Positions 22,828 to 36,200 are shown, counted from the stretch's first letter. The stretch: DNA of 64,000 bases from Sweltsa coloradensis (GCA_024449915.1 JAMZAV010000358.1:806001-870000), one strand, 5' to 3'. Numbers and translations are program-made. The notes: generated by a model from the sequence alone, not told the origin.

Positions 22828-22930
22828 GAGTCCCACTGAAAATCAGTAGAACTGAGTGAGAGGACTGTTCATACAATTTATTTATTTATTTATTTACCCA
22901 CTCAGTCATATAATTGATTTTCAATGGGGT
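22828..22930. repeat. Inverted pair of a CAGT/ACTG motif
   Basis: CCCACTGAAAATCAGT near 22831 is mirrored by CTGATTTTCA-like sequence near 22912-22924. The same word with CAGTTATATAACTG occurs at 18452-18490 and 61463-61500. Confidence 0.6.
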
Positions 22931-23536
22931 AAAATAAAATAATAATAAAAAAATAAAGGTAAAAAATATTAGAAAATGCACTTTGAATTGAAAGAATCAT
23001 TTGTGAATGGTTTTATTTTATACAGTTCATTGGGCACATTCTGTTGCCTGCTGTTTCTACTTGGCGCAGTAGGCACCCGTGCGCTAGTAGACCTACAATG
23101 CATAGCTAACGCAATGCGGGGCCAGCAATTTAGGGAAAGCTTGGTATACGTGATGGCTTACTGGTTCAGTATATCTAGCAGGTAACGGAACGCGCTCAAT
23201 GTATTTTTTAATATTTATTTAACGTCTATGCTATTCAGTTAAAAAACTGATTTACAAAGGAGGACAACTAAATAATTGTACTTACATAGATGAAGATACA
23301 GCAATGAGTTAACAGTTAAGTAAATATTTGAAATACTAATAGTAAAATAACAATGTATTAAAACACAATGATTTTGGTTACAAATTCAAACAGGATATTA
23401 AATTCAATTAATTAATTAATTAACTAAATAAAAAGGGATGGGAATGAAACAAAAAAACAAAGAGAAAGAAAAAAAAATGAAGAGAAAAACTGATTTATTA
23501 GATGCATGGTGATTAGACCATATTAGAAACTCCATT

Positions 23537-23581
23537 AGACCATGGAGTTTAAATAGTACTGTCCTATTTAAACTCCATGGT
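23537..23581. repeat. Perfect 18-bp-arm hairpin
   Basis: ACCATGGAGTTTAAATAG is followed, after TACTGTC, by its exact reverse complement. Confidence 0.9.
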
Positions 23582-24104
23582 AGGCCTACTGTCGTACTCC
23601 ATGATTAGACGATCCCACTCAAACAATTATGAGGTTTGCCAAAAATCAGGGAGTAATCAAACTTTCGCGCAAGAAACCACCAAACGCGAATCTTCATTCC
23701 TATGTTTAAATCTTGATAACAAAATTTTAACAATATTTTTTTTTAAATAAACTTAGAGAAACAATAAAATTAAAAACAAACATTTCAACAACTAATTTGT
23801 CTAGAAAGAGTTGTGCTTGTTTATAAACATATTTTGTTATCACACCCATATAGCTTATATCCAGCTCCAAGTTAAGTTAACTAGGAAAACGCTTAAGTCC
23901 CGCCGCGTTGATGGATGAGCTTTTTTGTAAGTTTTTCCTCAAAAGTCATTGTTTCACATGCCATCCACTATTGACAAAGCAACACCCCTTGACGCCCGTC
24001 TGGCAGACGTGGTAGGGTAGTATGGCAAGTGGTTAACTTATGTCCATCTCAACTGTATCTTTAGTATAGCACAATACCCAGTAAGCTTATTTTGCATAAT
24101 AGGG

Positions 24105-24375
24105 CTACAGTATTTTAGCAAGTAGGCAAAGTAAAATGTAGATATTATGATGGTAAATCATTTCGCATTTTTTTTTATTATTATTATTATTATACATCAA
24201 AATCAATCCAGGAATTAAAAAAATCTGTCTCGGCCGGGCCGGGTCTCCCAATAGGGAACCTAAGTGGGCGTTGTCCGGTTCTCTCCGGTCAGCGTGGTAT
24301 AGGCGATTAACCCGTGCTAAATGTTTCGTAAGCGATAGCGCGAGAACCCGACCACGGACCAGAATTATATTCATA
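24105..24375 (-). mobile_element. SINE-like repeat with (AAT)n and poly(A) tail
   Basis: Read on the minus strand, a GC-rich head (24235-24365) with GGTTCTCGCG and GGAGAGAACCGG segments is followed by GGATTGATTTTGATGTATAA, then (TAA)n and poly(A) at 24171-24192. Head plus simple-sequence tail suggests a SINE; the A and B boxes are weak. Confidence 0.55.
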
Positions 24376-25451
24376 CTGTAAGAAACTATAATCTTTCCTC
24401 TTTGCGTGGATATAGTACATAACTCTGCTCTATCACAAATATTAATGACATTTGTTTTGAGTTGAAGTGAACTCTACATTTACCTACACTGTTGCCAAAA
24501 CCTTCCAAACTGCTCATGAAAAAGCACGTAAAAACATTTTGTCCGTGGCATCAGCATAACATTTGGTATCCGACTTGCTTTGTGGCTACTGTGAGGTCAC
24601 TGGGTTGTACTAGATTATACATTACTAATAAAATATCTTTTAATGTGCCAACAAAATCTTGAATGCGAAGTACATTTAGCAACCATACTCACATCATACA
24701 CACATACATCACAAAATTATGCATCTTGTGATGTTATTGGTTTGGATTTCTTTTGCGCGAGTCAAAAGATACGGCGAGTTACATTTTCGTACCATGCTAA
24801 TTCTTATGGGCGCCGAGACCAGAGAGAACCAATTTCCTTCCCGCCGTCAAAACTTAGGTTCCCTATAGCCAGTCGGGTGCTTTACCTTTTTAGATCTGAA
24901 TACTAGACGGGTTTGATACCCAGCTGAGATGTATTTTGTAATTTTTTTATCGATTTCCATATAATGAATTACACCTACGGGAGTGTTCCCCGATGAATGA
25001 AATTTAGATTAGAATATATCACTAAAGTGCATATTATTTGGAACAGCAAAATAATCGGCTTTGAAAATAAGTTCCTCTTGAAACGGTAGGCCCTGTTTGT
25101 ATTTCGATTTCCCACTATTTTCTCGGAGTAAAAATATGTTTGTAAAGTAGGTAGGCCTAGGTAATTTTTAGGCTCAAAACACTAAACAGTGTTGGGTATA
25201 GGAAAGGAACTTTTTGTTATTTGCAATAAAAAATTAGTTTTGTGCAACATATCAAACTTTGCTTTGTTTAGAGATCTATTGAACATAATTCTCTTCCTGT
25301 CTTCTATCACACCACCACTAATTGTATGCATGATTGGGAGGATCTGGAGACACTTCTTGTTAGGATAACACTAAAATTTGGTTTGTTAGGATTTTTTAAT
25401 TTTTATTTTTATTTTATGACTGCTAAACTTCAGGCTCTAGTTAGTACAGGT
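24376..25451. other. Non-coding, with a tRNA-like box near 24905
   Basis: A B-box-like GGGTTTGATACCC at about 24909-24921, followed by AATTACACCTACGGGAGTGT, matches the fragment at 15430-15540. Minus-strand AATAAA sites near 25408-25420 may serve MRPL37. Confidence 0.5.
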
Positions 25452-26696
25452 TTATTTCAAACCATTACAGTAAAATGCAAACATCATGTTGAAAACGTCT
25501 GGATTGTACCCCAATAAACTTGGTTTTCCCTCATCATACTTGCACGATGAAAACATCTCAATCCTTGGTGACATCCAAATAATATTCTTGTTTCCTTCGC
25601 AGCCATCAAGATCCAGTGTATTTAGCTGAAACACGGCAAATTGAAATCGTTGTCCGTCCGTGTGAATACTCTGCAGAAGAATTGGCTTGGGAAGATCTTT
25701 AACTTCGGCACCGAACATCTGCCGAGCTTGGGCAGCCGCGACGGCAAAACTCTTCATCAATGTTCTTCCAGATATCTGGGCCTCGGTGACAGGTGTTTCA
25801 AATAAATTCATTACTTGTGTAGGATTATAATGAAAGATTGCAGTGTGAGCTTGAAGGGATTTATTACCGACGATGGGATAGATGTTTCTCGTTTCATAGA
25901 TGTGCTCTTTCTCTAGCGTAATTGTATGTTTGATAGGAGATAGGTCGGGCAAATCGATCAGTTGTGTACTTTCCGATGTGGTTGGCAACGCATATGGAGA
26001 CATCAACAACAAGTCTGCTGTTAATTCAAATTGAAGAAGATCCATGTCCTTCTCAATTGGAACAGAAACCACACCATTACGGACCAAGAAACATCCGTTA
26101 CCCCCGCCAATCACGGATTCACACAACTGAAGCAGCTTGGAAGTCAGTAGTTGATTACGTCGGTAGTCCGGGATTCCCAAGACCCTTGGAAACCTCCATG
26201 CTGGTCGTTCAGGATCGTGAAGTGGTGGGAGTTTAGTTTGAGTTGCATCAAATACGTGAGATGACAAAACAAATCTCTGTACGAGTTCGTCTTGGTTAGT
26301 CTGAATTTTCTTTGTTTCAATCAAGCTATCTGGTAGGCCTGCATGAATTTCTACCGTTTTAGTGATAATTTTAGCTTGATCCAATCCCTCTAGCAACACG
26401 TTATGATCTCTATACATATGACACTCTCTATCTTTGTAGAGTGGGTGATTTTCGTCGTAGATAATCGGTAAAGGTTTCAATCCAACAACGTCCACTTTTT
26501 GAAATTCCCGCTTCTCTTCGATAATTTCTTTAGTGGTGAAAATAGGTATTCCCCTACTCACAAGTTCCTTCACTGCTCCTGTTTCACTAGCGACTACCTG
26601 CCCTTGGATTTTCCAGTGCTTCTTGAACATTCGTCCAATATGTTGCCTACATAAACTGGGTGTTAACCTCATTGTGTGTGACTGTATTGAACACAA
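25452..26696 (-). CDS. MRPL37: MRPL37, mitochondrial large-subunit ribosomal protein mL37
   Basis: A single uninterrupted 414-residue frame, near the usual length (about 423 in human). mL37 is a metazoan mitoribosome protein without a bacterial counterpart and acts in the mitochondrial matrix. Family segments visible are ENHPLYKDRECHMYRDHNV (near residue 80), LLEGLDQAKIITKTV, TNQDELVQRFVLSS, a central LLQLCESVIGGGNG, YPIVGNKSLQ, AVAAAQARQMFGAEVKDL and HTDGQRFQFAVFQLNTLDL, ending at FYCNGLK. The N-terminus is basic, fitting an import signal; MRLTPSLCRQ at residue 9 is an alternative start. It is intronless although its neighbours have introns. Because it sits beside a divergent promoter and is intact, a processed copy seems less likely than a naturally intronless gene. 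The stop overlaps an AATAAA. Confidence 0.95.
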   Translation of the reverse strand: MCSIQSHTMRLTPSLCRQHIGRMFKKHWKIQGQVVASETGAVKELVSRGIPIFTTKEIIEEKREFQKVDVVGLKPLPIIYDENHPLYKDRECHMYRDHNVLLEGLDQAKIITKTVEIHAGLPDSLIETKKIQTNQDELVQRFVLSSHVFDATQTKLPPLHDPERPAWRFPRVLGIPDYRRNQLLTSKLLQLCESVIGGGNGCFLVRNGVVSVPIEKDMDLLQFELTADLLLMSPYALPTTSESTQLIDLPDLSPIKHTITLEKEHIYETRNIYPIVGNKSLQAHTAIFHYNPTQVMNLFETPVTEAQISGRTLMKSFAVAAAQARQMFGAEVKDLPKPILLQSIHTDGQRFQFAVFQLNTLDLDGCEGNKNIIWMSPRIEMFSSCKYDEGKPSLLGYNPDVFNMMFAFYCNGLK

Positions 26697-27264
26697 GTTG
26701 TGATGCTTGGCCCTACTTCCCTACACAATTTTTAGTTGGAACTAGGACTAAGATTTAGACTGTTGCATACGCAATGTACCCAGAAGAGCTTTGAATTTAA
26801 ATACACCACATAATGATATATGCCTATTCTAGCAGTTGAATTTACATTATAATTTATAATTATATTACCTTGCGTAAGTGCAGGTAAAATGTAACCTACC
26901 TAACCTCTCTTTTACGAAAATTCTGGTCAGTTGTGAATCGATTAGTCGTTTGCAAAATTCAAGCCGTCATACCTACACTGTAGCCAAACTTAAAATGTGG
27001 TACAGTAGTAAATAAAGCCTTCGCTTTACCTAAATTTCACATATCTGATACGAAAGTTTGTAATATTATTGTAAAGTCTTTTATTTACACATTGTATTCA
27101 ATCATTTATTCGTGTGTGATTTCCAAGACAATGTTGAAAAGTCTGTTTCAAGATCTTGAGTTGGTGAACCTGATACGCGTCAAGCGAAGCGAAGCGTGGT
27201 GTATCGTGCATGGACGTGTTTGTTGACAGTAGGCCTACGTTTTTGTTCTAAACAAACTAAAAGA
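26697..27264. promoter_or_regulatory. Shared head-to-head promoter region, MRPL37 and NUDCD1
   Basis: 568 bp separate the divergent start codons. The stretch is AT-rich except for a short GCG-rich segment at 27172-27200 near the NUDCD1 start. No TATA box is convincing. Confidence 0.6.
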
Positions 27265-30200
27265 ATGTCTAATTTGATCGAGTTACGGCCAAATAGGGAG
27301 CTGTTGGATGCTAAATTCAATGGTTATAAGCTTTCCTTGGAGTCAGTGCCCATTTACCGAAGTCCTTTGAAATCAGGTAAGATACCCTAGGCCCTACCGT
27401 CGGCTCGTTCGACTTGGCATTTGTGTAATAAATATCGGAGTGGAATAAAATATATCCCTTGGCTAGGGTCTAGGCCCTAGTTTAGTTCAATTTCCCTGAT
27501 ACCCATTCGTAATCAAGATACGCCTCGGTTAAATCTTTCTCCCCTTGTCCTAGTAGTCCGTGGAACAAGCGTAAAAACATTTCAAATCCGGAACCAGCAC
27601 CCAAAATTTAGGAGCAGGTAAAAGACATATTTTTAGAATGTTATTTTCAGGGGGACACGCATGGTAGCAAATAAGTCACCTGTCATGAGCCGCTTTCGTT
27701 TACCTCGCCAGAGTAACCCGTCCGGTCAGTTATGTCACGTGATTTTACGTCACCAGGTTAGCATTTTCAACCCAAGTAAACGAAAGCGACTCGGAGGTGG
27801 GGTTTGTTTGCAAATGGATGCCGTGACAGCAAGAGTTAAACGTAAATATATAAACAACGTTATTAAAGTTTGCCATGTTAATGTTGATTGTTAAAATGGC
27901 AGCACAAGGCCTAGGCCTACTCAATAACAATTTTTTGCGCCAAAATATCCACGTATCGCCCATAGCAACTTATAAACACCACCTATCGAATTCACATCGT
28001 TTCGTATTTTCCGCCATAACCTGAACTAACCCTGCTCCCGAGGCAGGTCACTTTTTTGGTGATCGGGTTGTAAAACCGGGTTACTCTGGCATAGTTGCCG
28101 AACGAACCTGAGTAACCTGCTACTGACCGGGTTTACTTTCCGAACTAACAGGTTGCTCTGGCGAGGTAAACGAAAGCGGCTATGGCGTCCACAAGATGGC
28201 CGCCAAATAATTCTTAAAATTGCTGTAACTCAAGAAGTAATCATCAGATTTGGACAAACTAAGTTTTGTTTTATTCGGTTTTTAATGTTCTACAAAAATG
28301 TCATTAGAAATTTTACCGTAAATACAATAGTTTTAATTATATTTATATATTATTACAATGTATTGCAATTATAGCACTTTTTGGTATATATCTAATTATT
28401 TATACGTAGAATTCGCTAGATTGTCATAAAATTTTCAGACTATACTAAAATAACGCCAATAATCCAAAATTTAAAGTCCCGAACGAAATTCTTGTAACTT
28501 TTTGATAATTATTAATTAAATTAAGCATTAATTAAATCCCAATTAAAAGTTTTTATACACATACCAAAGTCACGTAGTGTATCACACAAGAACAATATGA
28601 CCACAATGAACCAAAAAAATATTAGTTCCAAAAATTAATACTTATCACTTTCCTATTAATTCAATTAATTCAAATAATTTTTAAAAAATGACAATAATCT
28701 CAATAAATTTTGTAAAATTTAGCACAATGTAGTCGACCTTGGAATCATTTTAAAGCTAGTTTTAAGGCGAATAAATGTAATGAAAAAATTAATTAATTTA
28801 ATTAATTAATCACCGATTTAATTACAATATAGTTAAATAATCCCACTTTTGCATATGTATTGTTATATATACCTTAAACTCGATCGATCGTCATAAAAAT
28901 ATACTACTTTACTGACATAATGCCAATGAATCCGAATTGTCATGTCCCGAAACAAAATTCCTATAACTTACCGATTAATTAAGAAATTAAGTGAAGACTT
29001 ACTTATATCTCAATAATTTTTTGTTGTCACTCAATTAACACATACAAAATGCCAACAGAAGTATCAAATATAATCAATGCAAGTATAATTTTAAAAATTA
29101 ATAGTCCCAAAATAAAGTTCATGCTACTTTTCTGTTAATTGAATTTCCCACAAAATTATTTTCCTGTAAAATAAGCTTGCAAATGGTTCCCAGTTTGGCT
29201 GTGTTAATTTTACACAACAAATGGTGATTAAATCAATTAATTTTATTCATTCATTAATTCAATTAACGGGAAAGTTGCATGAACTTAATTTGGGACTATA
29301 AATTTTTAAAATTATACTCGCATTGTTTATATTTGATACTTCTGTTGGCATTTTGTATGTGTTAATTGAGTGACAATAACAATTATTGAGATATAAGTAA
29401 TTCTTCATTTAATTTCTTAATTAATCGGTAAGTTATAGGAATTTTGTTTCGGGACATGACAATTCGGATTCATTGGCATTATGTCAGTAAAGTAGTATTT
29501 TTTATCTGACGATCGATCGAGTTTTTTGGTATACATAACAATACATATGTCAAAAGTGGGATTATTTAACTAAATTGTAATTAATTCGGTGATTAATTAA
29601 TTTAATTAATTAATTTTTTCATTACATTTATTCGCCTTTAAAACTAGCTTTAAAATGATTCCAAGGTCGACTACATTGTGTTAATTTTACAAAATTTATT
29701 GAGATTATTGTCATTTTTTTAAATTAATTGAATTAATAGGAAAGTGATTGGAATTAATTTTTGGAACTAATATGTTTTTGTCATTGTGGTCATGTTGTTC
29801 TTGTGTGATACACGACGTGACTTTGGTACGTGAATAAGAAACTTTTAATTGGAATTTAATTAATGCTTAATTTAATTAATTAATTTATCAAAAAGTTACA
29901 AGAACTTCGTTTCGGGACTTTAAAAATTTGGATTTATTGGCGTTATTTTAGCATAGTCTGAAAATTTTATGACAATCTAGCGAATTCTACGTATAAATAA
30001 TTAGATATATACCAAAAAGTGCTATAATTGCAATACATTGTAATAATATATAAATATAATTAAAACTATTGTATTTACGGCAAAATTTCTAATGACATTT
30101 TTGTAGAGCATTAAAAATCGAATAAAACAAAAACTTAGTTTATCCAAATCTGATGATTACTTCTTGAGTTACAGCAATTTTAAGAATTATTTTGGCGGCC

Positions 30201-33200
30201 ATCTTGTGGACGCCATGACAGGTGACTTATTTGCTACCATGCGTGCCCCCCGTGAAAATAACATTCTAAAATATGTCTTTTACCTGCTCCTAAATTTTGG
30301 TGCTGGTTTCCGGATTTGAAATGTTCCTATAGTTTTAGCAGCTTGTTCCACGGACTATAGGTACTACTTTCCCTTGTAGTATAATCTTCTTTTTAGCAGC
30401 TAGACTCTGCTATTTTTTTCTGGTTGTACATAACTTGATATTTCTTCTTTAGACAAGTGGAAACTTAATTTGCACCCATTGTTGTATAGCCCTAGCACTT
30501 TTGAAGTTTGTTTTTTTACCCACCAACATTTTTAGATTCTTAGGTAACTCATTGAATTTTTTTAATCCATTTACAAACAGGGATTTTTGCCCACAGCACT
30601 TATTTTGATTAGACATGTAAAAATCTTGAGCAGATCTAGTATGATAATCATGCAAATCATTATTGTGTTTGTAGAATTCTGAGAAGTATGAGTAGCTTCT
30701 CTTGGTTGCACATCACTTCATGAATGAAACATAAAACTTTGTAGTTGATTAATTGTTCAACACTAAGCCACTGAAGTTGCTCGAGCATGTCCATTCTGTG
30801 TGTAAAGCGGCTGTCACACGATTGAGAAAATCGCCGAGTAACTCTCTGTGAGTAGGCCTACACTTGTTTACATGGAACTCACCGCCTCCCCGTCAGACGG
30901 TGAGCCAGCGAGCGCGAGCTCGCGCTCGCTACGAAAAATGTCCAGCTTGTTCAACTTCCTAGCGAGTCGAGGTAGCGAGAGCCAATCAGAACCCACTACC
31001 ATAACACGTGACCAGTGAACACCAATAGATGGCGTTATTGTTACCTTCATTGTCTGTCGTGTGACAAGGATGGTATGACAGCCGCTTTAGTCTGTGACAT
31101 TGAAGAGTTGCCCTCATGACTTTGTTTTGAAGCTTTTGGAGAATATCAAGGTCACCTTTATTTATGTCCATAAGAATGGTAGGACAATAGTGGAAATGTG
31201 GAGCTACAATGGTATTATAAACTAGTCGACGTACCCACTTTGACAATTTCCAACAATTTCTTCGCATAAACCCAATTTTTGTAGCAAGTTTCTTGGAGAT
31301 GTAACTGATATGTTCTTTGAAATTAAGTAAATAGTCTACCATGACTCCTAAGTACTTAAAATGGTCTTGAAAAACAAAATTTTTTCCTTCGATGTTTACT
31401 TTGCTGATATTATTTTTCAGTAGTTGGTCTCTCATTACAGCTGAGCTAGTTATCAGTATGCAATTTGTTTTATCTGGGTGACATTTCAATTTATTAGCTT
31501 TAAAAAATGTCATGATGATTTGCAGATCATAATTTAACATTTGTATTGCTTCGTTTAGTTTGTCAGAGATGATATACACAAGGGTATCATCGGCATACAT
31601 CACCACTATGTTAGTGACGAAATTTCCTATATCATTTATATAAATTATATAGAGCAAGGCTGCTAGTACTGAACCCTGCTGAACACCAATATTATTTTGT
31701 ATAGGGTCTGATAATTCACCATCAATATTTACAACTTGTGTTCTGTCTTGCATATAGTTTTCAAGCCACTTCAGAGCATCTCCCGTAACTCCATAGTGCT
31801 TGAGTTTTTGTATAAGGATTGGCCTTGATACTGTCTCAAAAGCACGTTGTAGGTCCAATGATACGGCTACAACAAATTTCTTATCATTAAGTGCATTTCT
31901 CCATTGAGAGAAAATCCACTGCAACGCAGTTTCTGTTGATCGGTGTCTTCGGAAACCAAATTGTTTATCAATTATGTGTAGTATGTTTATTGGACGGAAT
32001 TGTTCACCATCAATTGCTTTGGGAACTTTTGGTACTCGTACAATAGTAGCAATTTTAAGCGCACTTGGTACTATTCCATTCTTCAAAGATAAATTAATTA
32101 TATTTGTTATATAGGCCTAACCTAAGACTATGGGTTTAGATATTTTTAGCACTAGGCCTATATCATTAATGCCATCTTCACCTGGTCCCGTTATCTTAAG
32201 TCTTGTTATTATTTTTGATACTGTTTCTATATTTACTAATTTAAAATCCGATAGCTCAACATCTGTTATAATTGGTACAGAGTTTAAAACTTCTTCCATC
32301 GTATACACACTGGTAATTTGGTTATAGATTTCCTCCACGGCTGAAGTAAAATATTCATTAAATTTAACTGCTGCATCTTCGTCTCCCTTAGCCCTAATAT
32401 TTTTAAAGTATATTATACCCTCATTGTCCTGTTTGCCTTTAGCCTATATAATAATTTCAGGACACCCCATAGCTTTTTTGGATTTTCTTTATACTCATGT
32501 ATCTTATTAGTGTAAAACATTTTCTTCTTCTCCCTAATGAGTGATAGAGAAATGTTTCTTTTGCTGTAATAATTGGCCCATAATTCAGGATCATTTTTAG
32601 GAAGTGGTGTAATTTCCGAGTCTTTACGTACGAAGAATTCGAGCCTTGCTTTATTCGTCACATCACTCTGTGTAACCTCCTCACTGAGCTTGTTGATTTC
32701 TTGTTTCAAGATGTTCATTGATTTGATGTCCTCACACCTTACAAACACATTTCCATTTTTGTCCTCTTTAACAGACTGAACTTGGATCCTTAAATCCTTG
32801 GGATTTATAGCATTCTTTATCATTGGCAGTAATTTATGTTGCTTATCCTGAGATTTAGATTTGATCAGGATAGCAGGAGCTATCTCTTCGGTGTTCATAT
32901 GTTCACTTTCTTGGAAAGACACATCACTTATGCTTTCAAGGTCAATTGACTTAGCATGTTTTTTAGTTTTGATAAAACTTTTCACAGTTTGCGCATAGCT
33001 TTTCGGTTCAACATGCGAAAGACAGGGTGTTTGGCTTTGATCCATGTCTAAGTCTATCTCTCCTTCACCTTCATCATTAGCTTGCTCATTGTTGAGATTA
33101 ACATGTTTATCTATGTCCTTTTCAAGATAAGTTTTGAAAACCTCCGTTTCGTTTGATTTTTCAATTATTTCAGCCTGTAGTAAAGCCTGCTCTCTTTTTA

Positions 33201-36200
33201 ACTGTGTTATAGTCTTTTTTAGCTTACTTGCTTCTTCTCTTAGATTGGTATTTTCTTTTTTTAATAGTTTTACATCTTGACTACTATTGAATGCACTTTT
33301 TAATCCTTCATCACATTTGTCACAGAACCATTTTATTTTGGCTCCATCTGCGTCTGTAGTATTTGGAAAAGATCGTCTTGAATTTTTGCACATTTTGCGT
33401 GAACCCAAATTTCACACATGGGCTGGTCACACAAAATCCACGCCACTTCCTTGTCACCTTGAGTATTTGTATCTTCATTATTATTGCATATAACACATTT
33501 GCACTTGTCTTTATCCATTTCTTTTGACTTTTTTACTCTTAATTTTTTCTTTTCTAGGCCTATGCCTAACTCAGATGAGGGCTTGTTTACCTCAGTCATC
33601 TTTGTTGACGTTCGACTTGTGGATGCCAGGGGCGATTTTTGTTTCTTGTTTTTTGCCATAAAAAAAGATTTACACAGTTGAAACAAGAAGACAGTAAATT
33701 AAAAACAGTGAAAATAGAAATGAGAAATGAGAAGACCTCAAATCTTCAAAATTCTTGACACCTTGTCTGAGGTGTTTTGTTTTTTATTTCCAATATTGAT
33801 CTAAAAACCCCTCAATACTTTTTTAATTCACTCATTTTCAACTCATTTATTAAAAGAAACTTTAGATAATGATTGACATACCTCCACATACAATTCTTCA
33901 ACTTATGTTCCAAACATTTGATCCACAAACCACATAGAAATCAAAATATGTTATTTATTTTAAGATCAAAAAATACATTTAAAAAACTCGCACAAACTCA
34001 CCGCCTTCATTCATTACCCATTGTAAATGAGGTGGGCCTAGCCTAGGCCCCTCGGCCTACTTTTATCGTTGGGACTGGCCAACTTTTCAACAATGACTAC
34101 GTATATCACGCACTCCAAAGTGCCTTGGTTGAAATCGCCTTCAACGAATTCGATTTGGGATCCACCCATATCACGCCACTACAAAGCGCGTTCTTCTAAG
34201 TCGGTTGCAGAGTGCAGACTCTAGACGGCATTGACTTTCACGGCATAGAGTTTAGACGGTGGCAGTGGCTTTTAAGTTTTTACAAAACGAAGATATCGCG
34301 AAGCAGCACGAACCCGCACGAAGTCGCTTTGAAGTGTATACCACGTAAGCTCAAGGCGAATTGGTTCCCTCCAAGTCGATTCTAAAAGCGAGTTAAACGG
34401 AAGCGCTTTGAGGAAAATTCAACGCATTATCACAGTCTGCAATTGGCTGGAACCAAGACGATTTCAACCATGGCGCTTTGAACGTGCGTGATATACGTAG
34501 TCACTGTCTTCGGATGGCAAAATTAGGTTAGGCTCTTAAGGGGAGGGGGGAGGGGGGGGGCGCGAGGCGCGTAATAATAATGAGAATATTGTAAAATATA
34601 CGCGCTTTGAGCACACCCCCACTCTTCGCCGTAACATACTTTTCCCCTAACATGAAAAGTTTGCCGGTCCCAACGATTAGGACCTAAAGTAGGTAGGCCT
34701 GCCGTAAATAGGGCCTAGGCCTAGGCCTATTTTTATTATATGCCCTAAAGGGCCCCTTGGATAGTAGGCCTAGTCGGTAAAAGTGAAGGGTTACTCAGCG
34801 ATGTTTTTAATCCATTTTTTGTTGAATAAACACTAGAACAACCATAACAGAGTAATTTTAAATGATTTTTAAACATGCACACACAAGTGTTACAAAATAA
34901 AGCACAAAAAACAAACACTAACAACACATAGGTAACAAACAACTACCATCACCTCTACACGCCGCCATCTTCGAACTCGAATCCAGCTAAACCAGTGCTC
35001 TGCTATCAACTGCTATGAATTCCGAAATGAAATTCGATGCACAACTGAATGGGGGGTTCCCCCCAACCCCCACCGGGCCTATGCCCCTGGACCTAACTCA
35101 AACCCAACAACAAAACCACAATCACACGAACACACACCCAATTCTGATGAATCGTTAACTCCAAGGAAAACCAGTCAATCCCCTTAAAAACACAACTAGC
35201 TTTAGTTGCCAGCACTGCAAAACGACATTCCCCACGTCGCCGTCGCTCCAGTCGACATACAACGGGCTCTCACAACGTAAACATGTCAAATGTCAATCAA
35301 CACAACCAATTCCGTCTGACCAAAAAACATAGGCCTTCCCAAATCAAGGTGCGCCGAGTCCGACTTAAAGGGGCTAAAAACCCCAAAAATTATTTTTTAC
35401 CACGTGATCTATAGCACAATACTACACTTAAATGACCGTTTAAAAAGTTATATCTTGTAACTGTGATTTAACACGATTTTTTTAATTTTTTTGATCCAGA
35501 AATTGCCGAAAATTGGTGTTTTGGAAAATTTCCTTAATCGGCTTTAACCTGCATCTTTTTTGATCCACATAGATACTAGAGCATAGTACCAATCTAAAAT
35601 GCCCCTTTATAACATGTGTCTTGAAACTGTGCCCAAATATACCCTCAAACACGCAAAAATATGCATTCCAAAATCACACCCTATCTTGGTAATCAGCATA
35701 TTTTGACCGAACTACTTGCCCAAATTACAAAACAAAATATAGAGAATTTACAGAAAAGGCTGTCGAGTACGTCAATAATGGCCAATATTTTTTTGGATCA
35801 AAGTCCTCCAAGGTCACGGGGCATAAAGATCGTCCCCATGTTATTTCTTATGGGAGATTTTTGCCGTTGGGACCTAGCTCGAAAAATGTCATGTTTGACA
35901 ATTTTTTGGGAGGTCATAATGGCCCCAATAATTTTTCTGTGAATTGCTAAATTCATTACTAGTTAGCCTGAATGAAATATATTTTTTGAGTTTAGCAGTT
36001 AAATACCCCTTTAAAACACTCCACAAACCATGTAAGTTACACCATCAATCATTTAAATTACCTTCTAAAGTAATTCCGGTCCGCTGAGTGATTCTTCATA
36101 ATTACTAATTATTAGTCTTATCTCTTCTCGCAGAATTGGTCACATCTGACCGGTGGAGAGACCTCCGCCATCCACGCTCCCTTTATCTGTTTCTTCTCTA

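Larger units (their letters stand above)
19081..24104. other. Five-kilobase AT-rich gene-poor stretch
   Basis: I find no exon with splice sites and family similarity. Small structured repeats within it are listed separately (20990-21110, 22828-22930, 23537-23581). The frame at 22976-23185 has no recognisable domain. Confidence 0.5.

Noticed and set aside
22976..23185. A 69-residue frame with a hydrophobic run
   Set aside because: No family similarity, no splice sites and no neighbouring exon; chance is sufficient.
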